Assembly: GCF_014645315.1 (NCBI RefSeq)
Contig: NZ_BMLQ01000007.1
Coordinates: 134,052 to 198,051, forward strand
Direction: 5' to 3'
Source: Citricoccus zhacaiensis
Lineage (GTDB): Bacteria > Actinomycetota > Actinomycetes > Actinomycetales > Micrococcaceae
Length of the DNA stretch: 64,000 bases
Position numbers and translations under genes: made by a program
Notes under the pieces: model-generated
The model's database searches: none
Told to the model about the DNA's origin: nothing
What the model saw: only the letters and a program-made list of their open reading frames with translations
In this document: piece after piece, positions 8,313 to 16,440 of the stretch
How positions within the stretch are numbered: position 1 is the stretch's first letter
Layout of the letters: the number at the start of each line of letters is the position of its first letter

Positions 8313-8777
8313 TCACTCGGGATCGAGGCCGCGGTCGAGGTCTGGCTCTGGGTCGGTACGGCCGCGGAGCCGGTCCAGCTGGCGCCGGTCTCGCTTGGTG
8401 GGCCGGCCGGCGCCCCGGTCTCGGCGGGGCACGGCCAGCAGTTCGCGGGGCACGGGTTCGGGGGAGTGATCGAGGTAGTGCCGGACCGCCTCGGGGGCGC
8501 CGACCCGTTTGGCCACCAGACCGGTGACCTCGAGGATCCGCTCGCGGCCCGGGAGGCGCAACCGGATGGTGTCACCCGGCTTGACCGGCTGGGCGGCCTT
8601 GGCCGGCTGCCCGTTCAGGCGGACGTGACCGGCCCGGCACGCCGTGGTGGCCGCCGACCTGGTCTTGTACATGCGCACGCCCCAGAGCCAGGCATCCAAA
8701 CGGACCGAGCCGGCCGGCGTCGTGCTCACGCCCGCGCCCGGACGTGGACGCCGCGCGGAGGGGGTGGCGGAAGGCAT
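8313..8777 (-). CDS. S4-domain RNA-binding protein (Hsp15/YlmH-like)
   Basis: A 154-residue basic protein. The S4 RNA-binding domain is at about residues 25-90 (VRLDAWLWGVRMYKTRSAA...CRAGHVRLNGQPAK...VKPGDTIRL), followed by an Arg/Asp-rich tail with RRDRGAGRPTKRDRRQLDRLRG. This is the layout of Hsp15-type ribosome-associated proteins that bind 50S subunits with stalled nascent chains. The ATG at 8777 follows GGAGG and AGGA. It lies 64 bases downstream of the flavin reductase on the same strand and may be read from the same riboswitch-controlled promoter, although no functional link is obvious. Confidence 0.88.
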   Translation of the reverse strand: MPSATPSARRPRPGAGVSTTPAGSVRLDAWLWGVRMYKTRSAATTACRAGHVRLNGQPAKAAQPVKPGDTIRLRLPGRERILEVTGLVAKRVGAPEAVRHYLDHSPEPVPRELLAVPRRDRGAGRPTKRDRRQLDRLRGRTDPEPDLDRGLDPE

Positions 8778-8841
8778 GCCGGAAATCCTACCTCCGGACC
8801 GGACACCGGCCCCGAGGAACGCGGTGAGGAAGGACGTGAGC

Positions 8842-9396
8842 TTACTGGTTGCCCTCGGCGGTGCGCAGATTGCGGAAGGCCGAGCGGTGGAACACGATTG
8901 GCTCGTGTTCTGCGGAGTGGTCGTGCACGCCGTGCACCTCGAGCAGGACCATGGTGTGGTCACCGGCCGGCAGCTCGGAGTAGACGGTGGTGTCCAGCCA
9001 CAGGGCGGCGCCGTCCAGGAAGATCGCGCCCTGGTCCGTGGAGCGGATGTCCAGGCCGGCGAAGCGGTCTCCCTCCTTGGAGGCCAACTGGCGGCAGACG
9101 TCGGTGTGGTGCTCGCCGAGGATGGAGATCCCGATCCGCTCGGCCTGCTTCAACTGGGGCCAGGTGCGGGAGGTGTTCTGCACGGCGAAGGAGACCAGCG
9201 CCGGCTCCAGGGAGACACCGACGGTGAAGGAGGAGGCCACGAGGCCCTCCTTCGCACCGTTGGCGACTCCGGCGAGCGCGGCCACGCCGGAGGGGAAGTG
9301 GGAGAAGGCCGAGCGAAGGGTCTGTGTGGACAGGTCTCGATCGAGGTGAGTGCCGAGGTCGGCGGTCTGCTGGTCGTGGGTAGCCAGGGCGGTCAT
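8842..9396 (-). CDS. Flavin reductase family protein (SAM-riboswitch controlled)
   Basis: A 184-residue FMN-binding split-barrel flavin reductase. It shows the family pattern LRSAFSHFPSGVAALAG, then GLVASSFTVGVSLEPALVSFAVQNTSRTWP and the C-terminal HHRS-like region (PIVFHRSAFRNLR). Such enzymes reduce FMN or FAD with NAD(P)H and pass it to a two-component monooxygenase, for example those that desulfonate alkanesulfonates or oxidise dimethylsulfone. ATG 9396 has GGAGG 7 bases upstream. The leader contains a SAM-IV-type riboswitch, so expression should fall when S-adenosylmethionine is plentiful, which points to a role in sulfur/methionine supply. No monooxygenase partner is encoded nearby. Confidence 0.9.
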   Translation of the reverse strand: MTALATHDQQTADLGTHLDRDLSTQTLRSAFSHFPSGVAALAGVANGAKEGLVASSFTVGVSLEPALVSFAVQNTSRTWPQLKQAERIGISILGEHHTDVCRQLASKEGDRFAGLDIRSTDQGAIFLDGAALWLDTTVYSELPAGDHTMVLLEVHGVHDHSAEHEPIVFHRSAFRNLRTAEGNQ

Positions 9397-9469
9397 GGTG
9401 GGTCCTCCGTCCGAAGGCGCATCTGCACGGCGGTACGCCACGGGAACGTCCCGATCGGCACCAGCAGAA

Positions 9470-9592
9470 ACGCGGTACTTGCCTGCCGGGGCATCCGGTA
9501 GGCCGAATCCTCACCTGGAGCACCCCACTACTGCGTGAAGAGGGTTGCCGTCCCGCAAGCCAGGGCTGTAACAGCGGGAACTCGTGATTCTG
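9470..9592 (-). promoter_or_regulatory. SAM-IV-type riboswitch
   Basis: On the minus strand the leader shows, in order: P1 left arm GAATC (9590-9586) followed by ACGAG; P2 TCCCGC (9579-9574) paired with GCGGGA (9556-9551); the P2 loop CAGCCCTGGCTT; CGGCAACCCTC; GTGGGGTGC; then CCAGGTGA and the P1 right arm GATTC (9509-9505). CCTGG in the P2 loop (9564-9560) can pair with CCAGG (9518-9514), which is the SAM-IV pseudoknot. In mycobacterial SAM-IV RNAs the same positions are more GC-rich, so this looks like covariation. A CCGG/GGCAAG region follows as P5. It lies 74-110 bases upstream of the flavin reductase ATG. Identification is from memory of the consensus, not a covariance-model search. Confidence 0.82.
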
Positions 9593-9598
9593 TGTCCA

Positions 9599-9627
9599 GA
9601 CTAACGACGGACGTCCGGATCGGTCAA
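9599..9627 (-). promoter_or_regulatory. Promoter of the riboswitch transcript
   Basis: On the minus strand TTGACC (9627-9622) and TTAGTC (9604-9599) are 17 bases apart. The expected start of transcription, near 9592, falls just before the 5' end of the SAM riboswitch, which supports both calls. Confidence 0.6.
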
Positions 9628-9712
9628 AGGGTTTCCCGGACTATGAACCCGCGTGACCACCGCCCCACCGCTCCTCGGGACGTCCAGGCATGGCAGCTGG
9701 CGGGGCCGCAGG

Positions 9713-11020
9713 TCAGCGGAAGCGCAGGGAGACGGCCTCACCGTGGGCCGGCAGTCCCTCCGCCGCGGACAGGGAGGAGATCTTGGTGTCCAGCTCCTTC
9801 AGCCCCGTCTCCGTGTAGCGGATGAGCTGCTGCAGGCGCAGGAAGCTCACCGTGTTCAGCCCGGAGGAGTAGCGGGCGGAGCCGCCGGTGGGCAGCACGT
9901 GGTTGGAGCCGGAGGAGTAGTCGCCCAGCGGCACGGGCGAGTGCGGGCCCACGAACACGGCCCCGGCATTGGTCACCCGGCGGGCCGTCTGCAGGGGGTT
10001 CACGGTGTGGACCTCGAGGTGCTCGGCGGCGTAGGCGTCCGCCACGGCCAGCGCCTCGTCCAGGGTCCTCACGAGCAGGATCCCGGACTGCGGGCCGCCC
10101 AGGGCCTGGCGGATCTGCTCCTCGTGGAGACTTCCCGGCACCTGGCTCTCGATCTCGGCCGCCACGTCCCGGGCCAGCTCGGGCGAGGTGGTGATGAGCA
10201 CCGAGCCGGCCATGGGATCGTGCTCGGCCTGGCTGATGAGGTCGGCGGCGACCCACCGGGCATCGGCGGTGCCGTCTGCCAGTACGGCGATCTCGGTCGG
10301 CCCGGCCTCCGCATCGATGCCGATGGTGCCGAGGAGGGCGCGCTTGGCGGCGGCCACGAAGATGTTGCCCGGCCCCGTGACCATGTCCACGGGGGCACAC
10401 AGGCGGGTGCCGTCGTCGTCCGCCACTCCGTAGGCGAACATGGCCACCGCCTGGGCGCCGCCCGCGGCGTAGACCTCGTCCACGCCGAGCAGGGCGCAGG
10501 CCGCGAGGATGACAGGGTGCGGCAGACCGCCGAAGTCCTTCTGTGGCGGAGAGGCGACCGCGAGCGAGGCGACCCCGGCGGCCTGGGCCGGGACCACGTT
10601 CATCACCACGGAGGAGGGGTAGACGGCACGGCCGCCCGGAACGTAGAGACCCACGCGGTTCACCGGGACCCAGCGGTTCTCGACCACAGCCCCCTCCCCG
10701 AGCTCCACCTCGGACCCCGCGGGGACCTGGGCGGCGTGCACCTTGCGGGCGCGGTCGATGGACTCCTCGAGGGCGGCGCGGACCTCCGGGTCCAGGGACT
10801 CGAGCGCCTCGGCGAGCCTCTCGGCCGGCACGGCCAACGACGGCGGCCGGATCCCGTCGAACTGCTCGCCGAGATCCAGCACGGCCCGGGCCCCCTCGGT
10901 ACGCACCCGGTCCAGGATCGGCAACACCTTCGGCACGGCGGCGGCCACGTCGGTCTCGGCGCGGGGGAGCACCGTGGCGGGATCGTAGGTGCGGCCGCGC
11001 AGGTCCGTGGTGGCAAGCAT
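9713..11020 (-). CDS. hisD: Histidinol dehydrogenase
   Basis: A 435-residue enzyme that oxidises L-histidinol to L-histidine in two NAD-dependent steps, the last reactions of histidine biosynthesis, using a bound zinc. Family signatures are clear: [68 protein letters not shown] and the C-terminal [22 protein letters not shown]. Length matches the family (about 430). ATG 11020 follows AGGAG at 7 bases. In most actinobacteria hisD heads a hisDCBHAFI operon; here it is followed by the flavin-reductase unit, so hisD is detached or is a HisD paralogue acting on another alcohol. Confidence 0.95.
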   Translation of the reverse strand: MLATTDLRGRTYDPATVLPRAETDVAAAVPKVLPILDRVRTEGARAVLDLGEQFDGIRPPSLAVPAERLAEALESLDPEVRAALEESIDRARKVHAAQVPAGSEVELGEGAVVENRWVPVNRVGLYVPGGRAVYPSSVVMNVVPAQAAGVASLAVASPPQKDFGGLPHPVILAACALLGVDEVYAAGGAQAVAMFAYGVADDDGTRLCAPVDMVTGPGNIFVAAAKRALLGTIGIDAEAGPTEIAVLADGTADARWVAADLISQAEHDPMAGSVLITTSPELARDVAAEIESQVPGSLHEEQIRQALGGPQSGILLVRTLDEALAVADAYAAEHLEVHTVNPLQTARRVTNAGAVFVGPHSPVPLGDYSSGSNHVLPTGGSARYSSGLNTVSFLRLQQLIRYTETGLKELDTKISSLSAAEGLPAHGEAVSLRFR

Positions 11021-11123
11021 GGGAGGGCTCCTGTGATTCCGAGGGATCGGCTGGTTCCGGTGGTCCAGCGTCCATTCTCCCCCCGTTCAGGAACGACTGA
11101 GAACCAGATGACAGACTGGGGCC

Positions 11124-12794
11124 ATGCCGAGTTTGTCCTTCTTCACCGACCTGTTCACCGCTTCGCCCGCCACCGTCCTCGCGTCCGGGGCGGGGCTGAA
11201 CTCCGAGTCGACGGCCGAGCCCAGCGGATCCCCGGAGAACATGCAGGACAGCGTCCGCGAGGGGGCCGAAGGCGCCGTCGACTCGCTCGGACCGTTCTGG
11301 GGGATGCTCTCCACGGTGGCGATCTCCGTGGCATTCGCGCTGGCCGTGCTGGTGGTCGCCTGGCTGCTGGTCAGCGCCGTGCTGCGCCGCAAGCCACAGC
11401 TGCGCAGCCAGGTCGCCCGGTGCCGGGTCCCGGTGGCCGCGGCCGCCGTGCTGCTGGCGGTGCGGATCGCCCTCGGGTTGACCGCCTCCACCTATGCCTG
11501 GTTCAACGGCGTGAATTTCCTGCTGATGGCCGGCATCATCGCCTCCCTCGCCTGGCTCGCGCTGCGCGTGGTGCGGATCGTCGAGGAGCGGCTGCTCGGC
11601 AAGTACGCCTCGGAAGGGGTGGACGACCGCCGGGACCGCAAGATCCGCACCCAGACCGTGCTGCTGCGGCGCGTGATCCAGGCCGCCGTCATCGTGATCG
11701 CCGTGTCCATCGTCCTGCTGACCATCCCGCAGGTTCGTGCCGTCGGCGCGGGGCTGCTGGCCTCGGCCGGCGTGATCTCCGTGGTGGCCGGCCTCGCGGT
11801 GCAGTCCACCCTGACCAACGTGTTCGCCGGCATCCAGCTGGCATTCACCGACGCGATCCGCGTGGGAGACGTGGTCACCGCGGACGGGGTCTACGGCACC
11901 ATCGAGGACATCACCCTCTCCTACGTGGTGGTCAAGATCTGGGACGGGCGCCGCGTGATCTACCCCTCCAGCCACTTCACCACCACCCCGTTCGAGAACT
12001 GGACGCGCACCGGGTCCGCGCTGTCCGGGACCGTGGAGATCGACGTGGACTGGCGGGTTCCGGTGGACGCCACCCGAGAACGCCTCAAGGCGCTGCTGGA
12101 GTCCACCGAGCTCTGGGACGGCAAGGACAGCACCATCCAGGTGAGTGAGGCGCTGGGCGGCACCGTGAAGCTCTGGGTGGCGGTCTCCGCCCGCAACGCC
12201 GGCGACCTGTGGGACCTGCGCTGCCTCGTGCGGGAGGACCTCGTCAACTTCCTGCGCAGCGAGCATCCCGAGGCGATCTACGCGCAGCGCTTCGCCGAGA
12301 CGCCCGTGCAGGCGCCCAGCCTCGCGCCCGTCGGCGCCGAGGCCGCGGCAGGCAACCCCAGCGCAGGCGAGCCCGGCACGGGCCAGGTCGGCACGGGTGC
12401 GCCGGCGGGACAGGAGCACGACGGCGGCGCGTCCGCTGGTGCGTCCGGTGGTGCGTCCGGCAGCCAGCCGCGGACACCCACCAGCCCCCTGCCGCAGGTC
12501 GACCCCGTCACGGGTCAGCAGCCGTCCACCGGGGTCACCGCAGCCGTCACCGGCTCCACGCCCCTGACCCGGTCCAGCGACGACTCCACGGTGTTCACCG
12601 GCTCCATCACCGCGGTGGAACGCAACCGCGAGTTCGCCGGCCCGGGCGAGGCGGCCTTCGCCGAACGCAAAGAGAAGGTCGCGGAGGCCGAGGAAGCCGG
12701 CGACGGTGCCGAAACGGACAGCGACGTGGACGGGCAGCCGCAGCGGCGTCCCGGCCGGGACCACGCCAAGGGGATTGACCATGGCGATCGCTGA
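11124..12794 (+). CDS. MscS-type mechanosensitive ion channel
   Basis: A 556-residue membrane protein. After a Ser/Gly-rich N-terminus there are about four TM helices (near residues 60-85, 100-120, 130-150 and 190-235). The pore helix and beta domain follow (GAGLLASAGVISVVAGLAVQ then QSTLTNVFAGIQLAFTDAIR, VGDVV, WDGRRVIYPSSHF), the MscS core. It ends with a roughly 170-residue low-complexity cytoplasmic tail rich in Gly, Ala, Ser and Thr plus a basic end. It should open under membrane tension and release solutes on osmotic downshift. ATG 11124 is the likely start with GGGG just upstream. It is divergent from hisD and convergent with the stress-protein gene across a strong terminator. The long tail is specific to this lineage. 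Confidence 0.9.
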   Translation: MPSLSFFTDLFTASPATVLASGAGLNSESTAEPSGSPENMQDSVREGAEGAVDSLGPFWGMLSTVAISVAFALAVLVVAWLLVSAVLRRKPQLRSQVARCRVPVAAAAVLLAVRIALGLTASTYAWFNGVNFLLMAGIIASLAWLALRVVRIVEERLLGKYASEGVDDRRDRKIRTQTVLLRRVIQAAVIVIAVSIVLLTIPQVRAVGAGLLASAGVISVVAGLAVQSTLTNVFAGIQLAFTDAIRVGDVVTADGVYGTIEDITLSYVVVKIWDGRRVIYPSSHFTTTPFENWTRTGSALSGTVEIDVDWRVPVDATRERLKALLESTELWDGKDSTIQVSEALGGTVKLWVAVSARNAGDLWDLRCLVREDLVNFLRSEHPEAIYAQRFAETPVQAPSLAPVGAEAAAGNPSAGEPGTGQVGTGAPAGQEHDGGASAGASGGASGSQPRTPTSPLPQVDPVTGQQPSTGVTAAVTGSTPLTRSSDDSTVFTGSITAVERNREFAGPGEAAFAERKEKVAEAEEAGDGAETDSDVDGQPQRRPGRDHAKGIDHGDR

Positions 12795-12798
12795 CCTG

Positions 12799-12835
12799 GA
12801 CACCCGGATCGGCTGACCCTTGCCGGTCGGGTGTC
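12799..12835. terminator. Bidirectional hairpin terminator
   Basis: GACACCCGGATCGGC and GCCGGTCGGGTGTC pair almost completely (about 14 bp, one wobble) around an 8-base loop. It fills the 48-base gap between the convergent mechanosensitive channel and universal-stress genes. Confidence 0.75.
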
Positions 12836-12842
12836 GGGTGGG

Positions 12843-13382
12843 CTATCGGCGCGGGCCGGTGTCCGTCCTGGCGGGGTCGGGGCCATCAGGGGCCTCGGTG
12901 ATGTCCGTGGCCTCCTCGAGGGCCCGCGGCTCAGGGGCGGCGGCGATGTCCTCGGGCGGCGCGTTGCGGACCACGCCGGAGGGCTTGGCGGGATTCTCCT
13001 TGACGCAGAGCACCGGCTGGTCGAGCTCCTTGAGCAGCCCGTCCGAGACGGAGCCCATGACGAAGCGGCCGAAGGTGCCACGGCGCTTGAGGCCGATCAC
13101 CACCACGGAGGGCTGAACCTCATCCGCCACGTCCTTGAGCTCGTCCACCGTCGAGCGGCCACGGGCGTACTGGCGGAACTCGGCAGACAGGCCGGTGGAG
13201 TCCAGGAGAGTCTGTAATTCCAGCTGCTGGTCCTCCGTGACCATGGAGTCGTGCTTGTGCTCTCCGCCAGGCCCCGCGTTGACCACGAGCAGGTCCTCAT
13301 GGGTCAACCGGGCGATGCGGATGGCCTCCTGGAGCGCAGCCTTGGATTCCTTGCTGGCCGTGTAACCGACGAGAATGGTCAT
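12843..13382 (-). CDS. Universal stress protein family
   Basis: A 179-residue protein. Residues 1-130 form a single UspA domain (TILVGYTASKESKAALQEAI...PSVVVIGLKRRGTFGRFVMGSVSDGLLKELDQPVLCVK). The G-x2-G-x9-G-S ATP-binding type motif is recognisable in GLKRRGTFGRFVMGSVS. Residues 131-179 are a disordered Pro/Ala/Asp-rich extension. The role is cytosolic stress or dormancy adaptation, probably nucleotide-binding. ATG 13382 with AGGAGG just upstream is convincing. It is 24 bases downstream of the SDR gene on the same strand, so the two may form an operon. Confidence 0.92.
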   Translation of the reverse strand: MTILVGYTASKESKAALQEAIRIARLTHEDLLVVNAGPGGEHKHDSMVTEDQQLELQTLLDSTGLSAEFRQYARGRSTVDELKDVADEVQPSVVVIGLKRRGTFGRFVMGSVSDGLLKELDQPVLCVKENPAKPSGVVRNAPPEDIAAAPEPRALEEATDITEAPDGPDPARTDTGPRR

Positions 13383-13406
13383 GGTCGGTCCTCCTCTCGT
13401 CAGGGG

Positions 13407-14246
13407 CTATCTGGCCTTGGGTTCGATCCGGCTGAACCGCTCCACCACGGCATCCGGGCTGAAGCGGGCGGCCGTCATGAGGGAACGATACCGGCGGGAG
13501 GGGATGCACACGCTCCGGCCCTCGGCGGCAGCGGTCAGGCCCTCGCGGACCACGTCCTCGGCATCCATCCACGCCCACTTGGGCTTCTTGGAGGTGTCGA
13601 TGCCGGCCCGCGTGTGGAACTCGGTCCGCACCGGGCCAGGGCACAGCGCCGTGATGGTGACGCCGTCAGGCTTGTACCGGGTGTTGGCCCATCGGCTGAA
13701 ACTGATGGACCAGGCCTTCGCGGCGCCATAGCTGCCCTCGGGGATGAAGCCGGCCACGGAGGACACGTTGATGATCCGGCCGCCGCCGCGGGCCAGGAAG
13801 GCCTGGATGGCGGCGTGGGAGAGCAGCATCGGCGCCTCGACGAGCAGCTTGAGCATCGCCAGTTCGTCCTCCGCCTCACTCGCGTGGAACTCCGTGGCCA
13901 GGCCGGAACCGGCATTGTTCACGAGCATGGTGATGGGCTGCTCACGCTGGCGCAACCGTGCGGCCACCACTTCGACGCCTTCGGTGGTGGCCAGGTCCGT
14001 GGTGAGGGTCTCCACGCTGATGCCGTACTGGGCCTCGAGACCTTGGGCCTTGGCGACCAGTTGATGCGGGTTGCGGGAGGTGATCACGAGGTGGTGCCCC
14101 TGCCCGGCGAGCTGCCGGGCGAACTCCGCCCCCAGCCCGGCGGTGGCGCCGGTGATCAGGATCGTCTGGCCGGTGCCCCGGGGCGAGGTGCCGGCCGGGA
14201 CGAGCTCGTCCTGCTGGAGTGCGCGTTCATCGAGTTGTTCTGCCAC
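13407..14246 (-). CDS. Short-chain dehydrogenase/reductase
   Basis: A 279-residue classical SDR with a Rossmann fold. The cofactor motif TGATAGLG is at residues 32-39, NNAG near 110-113, catalytic Ser162/163 in NVSSVAG, and Tyr173 and Lys177 in SYGAAK. Arg58 after the second strand (TSRN) suggests NADP(H). It resembles the DltE/YqjQ-like SDRs with a C-terminal SRRYRSLMTAAR segment. The start is a GTG at 14246 with AGGCGGA upstream. It is probably cotranscribed with the stress protein. Substrate unknown. Confidence 0.92.
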   Translation of the reverse strand: MAEQLDERALQQDELVPAGTSPRGTGQTILITGATAGLGAEFARQLAGQGHHLVITSRNPHQLVAKAQGLEAQYGISVETLTTDLATTEGVEVVAARLRQREQPITMLVNNAGSGLATEFHASEAEDELAMLKLLVEAPMLLSHAAIQAFLARGGGRIINVSSVAGFIPEGSYGAAKAWSISFSRWANTRYKPDGVTITALCPGPVRTEFHTRAGIDTSKKPKWAWMDAEDVVREGLTAAAEGRSVCIPSRRYRSLMTAARFSPDAVVERFSRIEPKAR

Positions 14247-14426
14247 GTGGTCCGCCTAGTTTCATGACTGCCGTCCGACTTCCGAGAAGTACTCGGGAGG
14301 TGGGGGTGGTGGAGGTGGACCCTCCGCATCCCATGATATTCGGGCGCGGTGCCGGAGGAGCGGCAGATCAGCGGCGCGGGAGATCACAGTCTGGACACTC
14401 TCCGCGTTGGCCGACGTCAACCCTCG

Positions 14427-15293
14427 TCAGACCTCATTCTCAAGGTAGGCCAATTGGGCGGACAGGGACTTGACGGCGGCGGGTCGCACCCGTTCGTCGA
14501 TGTCCGGGTACACGGTGTGGGAGAGCAGCCGGGCGAGCTCGTCGATCGAGGCAGCGTTCCGCTGTCCCTCCTCCAGAGCCGCCAGCGCCTGGCGGGCCTG
14601 GTCCAGGCGCTGCTGGCGGTGGCTGCGGTAGGCCGTCCCGACCTGCGCCATGGACGGCAGGACGGGACCGTGGGCCGGCAGCACCGTGGCGTCTCCGAGG
14701 GCGATCAGGGTCTCCAGCGAACGGAGGTAGTCCGCGAGCGTGCCGTCCGGATGGTCGATCACCGTCGTCCCCCGGCCCAGCACCGTGTCCCCGGTCAGCA
14801 CCGAGCCGGCCGCGCCGTCGTCGGGCAGGGCGAAGGAGAAGGAATCCGAGGTGTGGCCGGGCGTGTGCCAGGCGGTGATCACGACGCCGGCCGCAGGGAT
14901 CCGCTCGCCGGGCACCAGGGGCGCCCCGCCGCGTGACCAGTCGGGGGAGCCGCCGCGGACCGGGGCCCCGGTCCGCGCGGCGAAGAGGTCCACGGCGCCG
15001 GTGTGGTCTCCATGGTGATGGGTCACGAGGATCAACTCGATCCGGCGGCCCCCGGCCGCCTCGAGTACGGCTTCGAGATGCTGCTCGGCACCCTCCACCG
15101 GACCCGGGTCCACCACGACCACGGTCTCGGCCTCAGGGTCTCCGATCAGATAGGTGTTGGTGCCCTCCAGCGTCATGCCCGAGGGATTGTCCGCCAGCAC
15201 GGATGTGGTCAGGTGCGAGTCCGCCTGCGGTGAGGTCGAATGGACCGGCGGCTGTTCCGGCTGTGGCTCTGGGGCGGGTGCGGTGGAGGCCAT
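14427..15293 (-). CDS. MBL-fold metallo-hydrolase (LACTB2-like)
   Basis: A 288-residue metallo-beta-lactamase-fold hydrolase. The metal ligands are visible: His92, His94, Asp96 and His97 in THHHGDH, His147 in WHTPGHTSD, Asp169 in LTGDTVLG and a terminal PAHGP His. The order and the DNPSGMTLEGTNTYLIG start match the LACTB2/endoribonuclease-like branch of the glyoxalase II superfamily. It probably binds two zinc ions. In actinobacteria this gene commonly neighbours a Crp-type regulator and nth, absent here. No ribosome site precedes ATG 15293, but TACACT lies six bases upstream, pointing to a leaderless mRNA. Confidence 0.9.
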   Translation of the reverse strand: MASTAPAPEPQPEQPPVHSTSPQADSHLTTSVLADNPSGMTLEGTNTYLIGDPEAETVVVVDPGPVEGAEQHLEAVLEAAGGRRIELILVTHHHGDHTGAVDLFAARTGAPVRGGSPDWSRGGAPLVPGERIPAAGVVITAWHTPGHTSDSFSFALPDDGAAGSVLTGDTVLGRGTTVIDHPDGTLADYLRSLETLIALGDATVLPAHGPVLPSMAQVGTAYRSHRQQRLDQARQALAALEEGQRNAASIDELARLLSHTVYPDIDERVRPAAVKSLSAQLAYLENEV

Positions 15294-15305
15294 AGGCTCA
15301 GTGTA
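15293..15305. promoter_or_regulatory. Interlocked -10 elements of two divergent leaderless genes
   Basis: Only 11 bases separate the two ATGs. Plus strand: TAGGCT (15293-15298), six bases, ATG 15305. Minus strand: TACACT (15305-15300), six bases, ATG 15293. Neither gene has a Shine-Dalgarno sequence. Transcription would start at or next to each ATG, with each -35 inside the opposite gene. Confidence 0.5.
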
Positions 15306-16414
15306 TGGACCAGAACGAGAACCGACAGGGCAGTTACGTGATGGCCGGGCAGGAATTCACCCGGGACACCAATTACATCCAGGACCGGATCGTCGCTGAC
15401 CCGGCTGCCGCGCTGGCTGCGCCGCGGGTCGCCGGGGACAAGATCGGCCGGGCGCGGGGTGGACTGACCGAAGGGGCTGAGGCCTGGCCGGTGGAACCCG
15501 GCCGCTACCGCCTGGTGGCCGCCCGGGCCTGCCCCTGGGCCAATCGCACCATCATCGTGCGCCGGCTCCTGGGGCTGGAGGACGTCCTCTCTCTCGGCAC
15601 CCCGGGCCCCACCCATGACGAGCGATCCTGGACCTTCGACCTGGATCCGGGCGGCAAGGACCCTGTCCTGGGCACCGAGCGCCTCCAGGAGAACTACTTC
15701 CAGCGCTTCCCCGGCTACCCGCGGGGCATCACCGTCCCAGCGATCGTGGACATCCCCACCGGCGCCGTGGTGACCAACGACTACCCGCAGATGACCCTGG
15801 ACTTCTCCACCCAGTGGAAGAAGTACCACCGTGAGGGCGCACCGGACCTGCTTCCGAAGGAGAAGCTGCCGGAGATGCGGGAAGTCGTCACCCGCATCTT
15901 CACCGAGGTCAACAACGGCGTGTACCGCTGCGGCTTCGCCGGCTCCCAGGAGGCCTACGACTCCGCCTATGACCGTCTCTGGACCGCTATGGACTGGCTT
16001 GAGGAGCGCCTGACCGGCCGCCGGTACCTCATGGGGGACACCATCACCGAGGCCGACGTGCGGCTCTTCACCACGCTCGCCCGCTTCGACCCCGTCTACC
16101 ACGGTCACTTCAAGTGCAACCGCAACAAGCTGGACGAGATGCCCGCGCTGTGGGGATATGCCCGGGACCTGTTCCAGACGCCCGGCTTCGGGGACACGAT
16201 CGACTTCACGCAGATCAAGAGCCACTACTACGAGGTGCACCGGGACATCAACCCGACCGGGATCGTACCGCAGGGCCCGGACCTGAGCGGCTGGCTCACC
16301 GAGCACGGACGCGAGGAGCTCGGCGGCTCGCCGTTCGGAGCGGGGACCGCGCCGGGCCCGGTGCGCGAGTCCGAACGAGTGGATGCCGGCCACAATCCCC
16401 TCTACCCGGCCTGA
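15305..16414 (+). CDS. Glutathionyl-hydroquinone reductase-like (Xi-class GST family)
   Basis: A 369-residue ECM4/YqjG-type glutathione-S-transferase family protein. The thioredoxin-fold domain carries the CPWA motif (Cys76-Pro-Trp-Ala79), typical of enzymes that reduce S-thiolated hydroquinones through a cysteine. The all-helical C-terminal domain contains YLMGDTITEADVRLFTTLARFD and HFKCNRNKL. Actinobacteria make mycothiol rather than glutathione, so the thiol partner may be mycothiol. It probably acts in detoxifying quinones or aromatic breakdown products. It is divergent from the MBL hydrolase and followed by an alpha-hydroxy-acid oxidase 26 bases downstream, so it may be in one operon with it. 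Confidence 0.9.
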   Translation: MDQNENRQGSYVMAGQEFTRDTNYIQDRIVADPAAALAAPRVAGDKIGRARGGLTEGAEAWPVEPGRYRLVAARACPWANRTIIVRRLLGLEDVLSLGTPGPTHDERSWTFDLDPGGKDPVLGTERLQENYFQRFPGYPRGITVPAIVDIPTGAVVTNDYPQMTLDFSTQWKKYHREGAPDLLPKEKLPEMREVVTRIFTEVNNGVYRCGFAGSQEAYDSAYDRLWTAMDWLEERLTGRRYLMGDTITEADVRLFTTLARFDPVYHGHFKCNRNKLDEMPALWGYARDLFQTPGFGDTIDFTQIKSHYYEVHRDINPTGIVPQGPDLSGWLTEHGREELGGSPFGAGTAPGPVRESERVDAGHNPLYPA

Positions 16415-16440
16415 GCGGCCGGCCTGAACGGAAGGACCCG

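Noticed and set aside
9653-12803. Very long open frames (over 800 codons on plus, over 1000 on minus) across hisD and the mechanosensitive channel gene.
   Set aside because: High GC content leaves shadow frames open. Their translations are Arg/Gly/His-rich without family signatures, whereas hisD and MscS in the same place are unmistakable.
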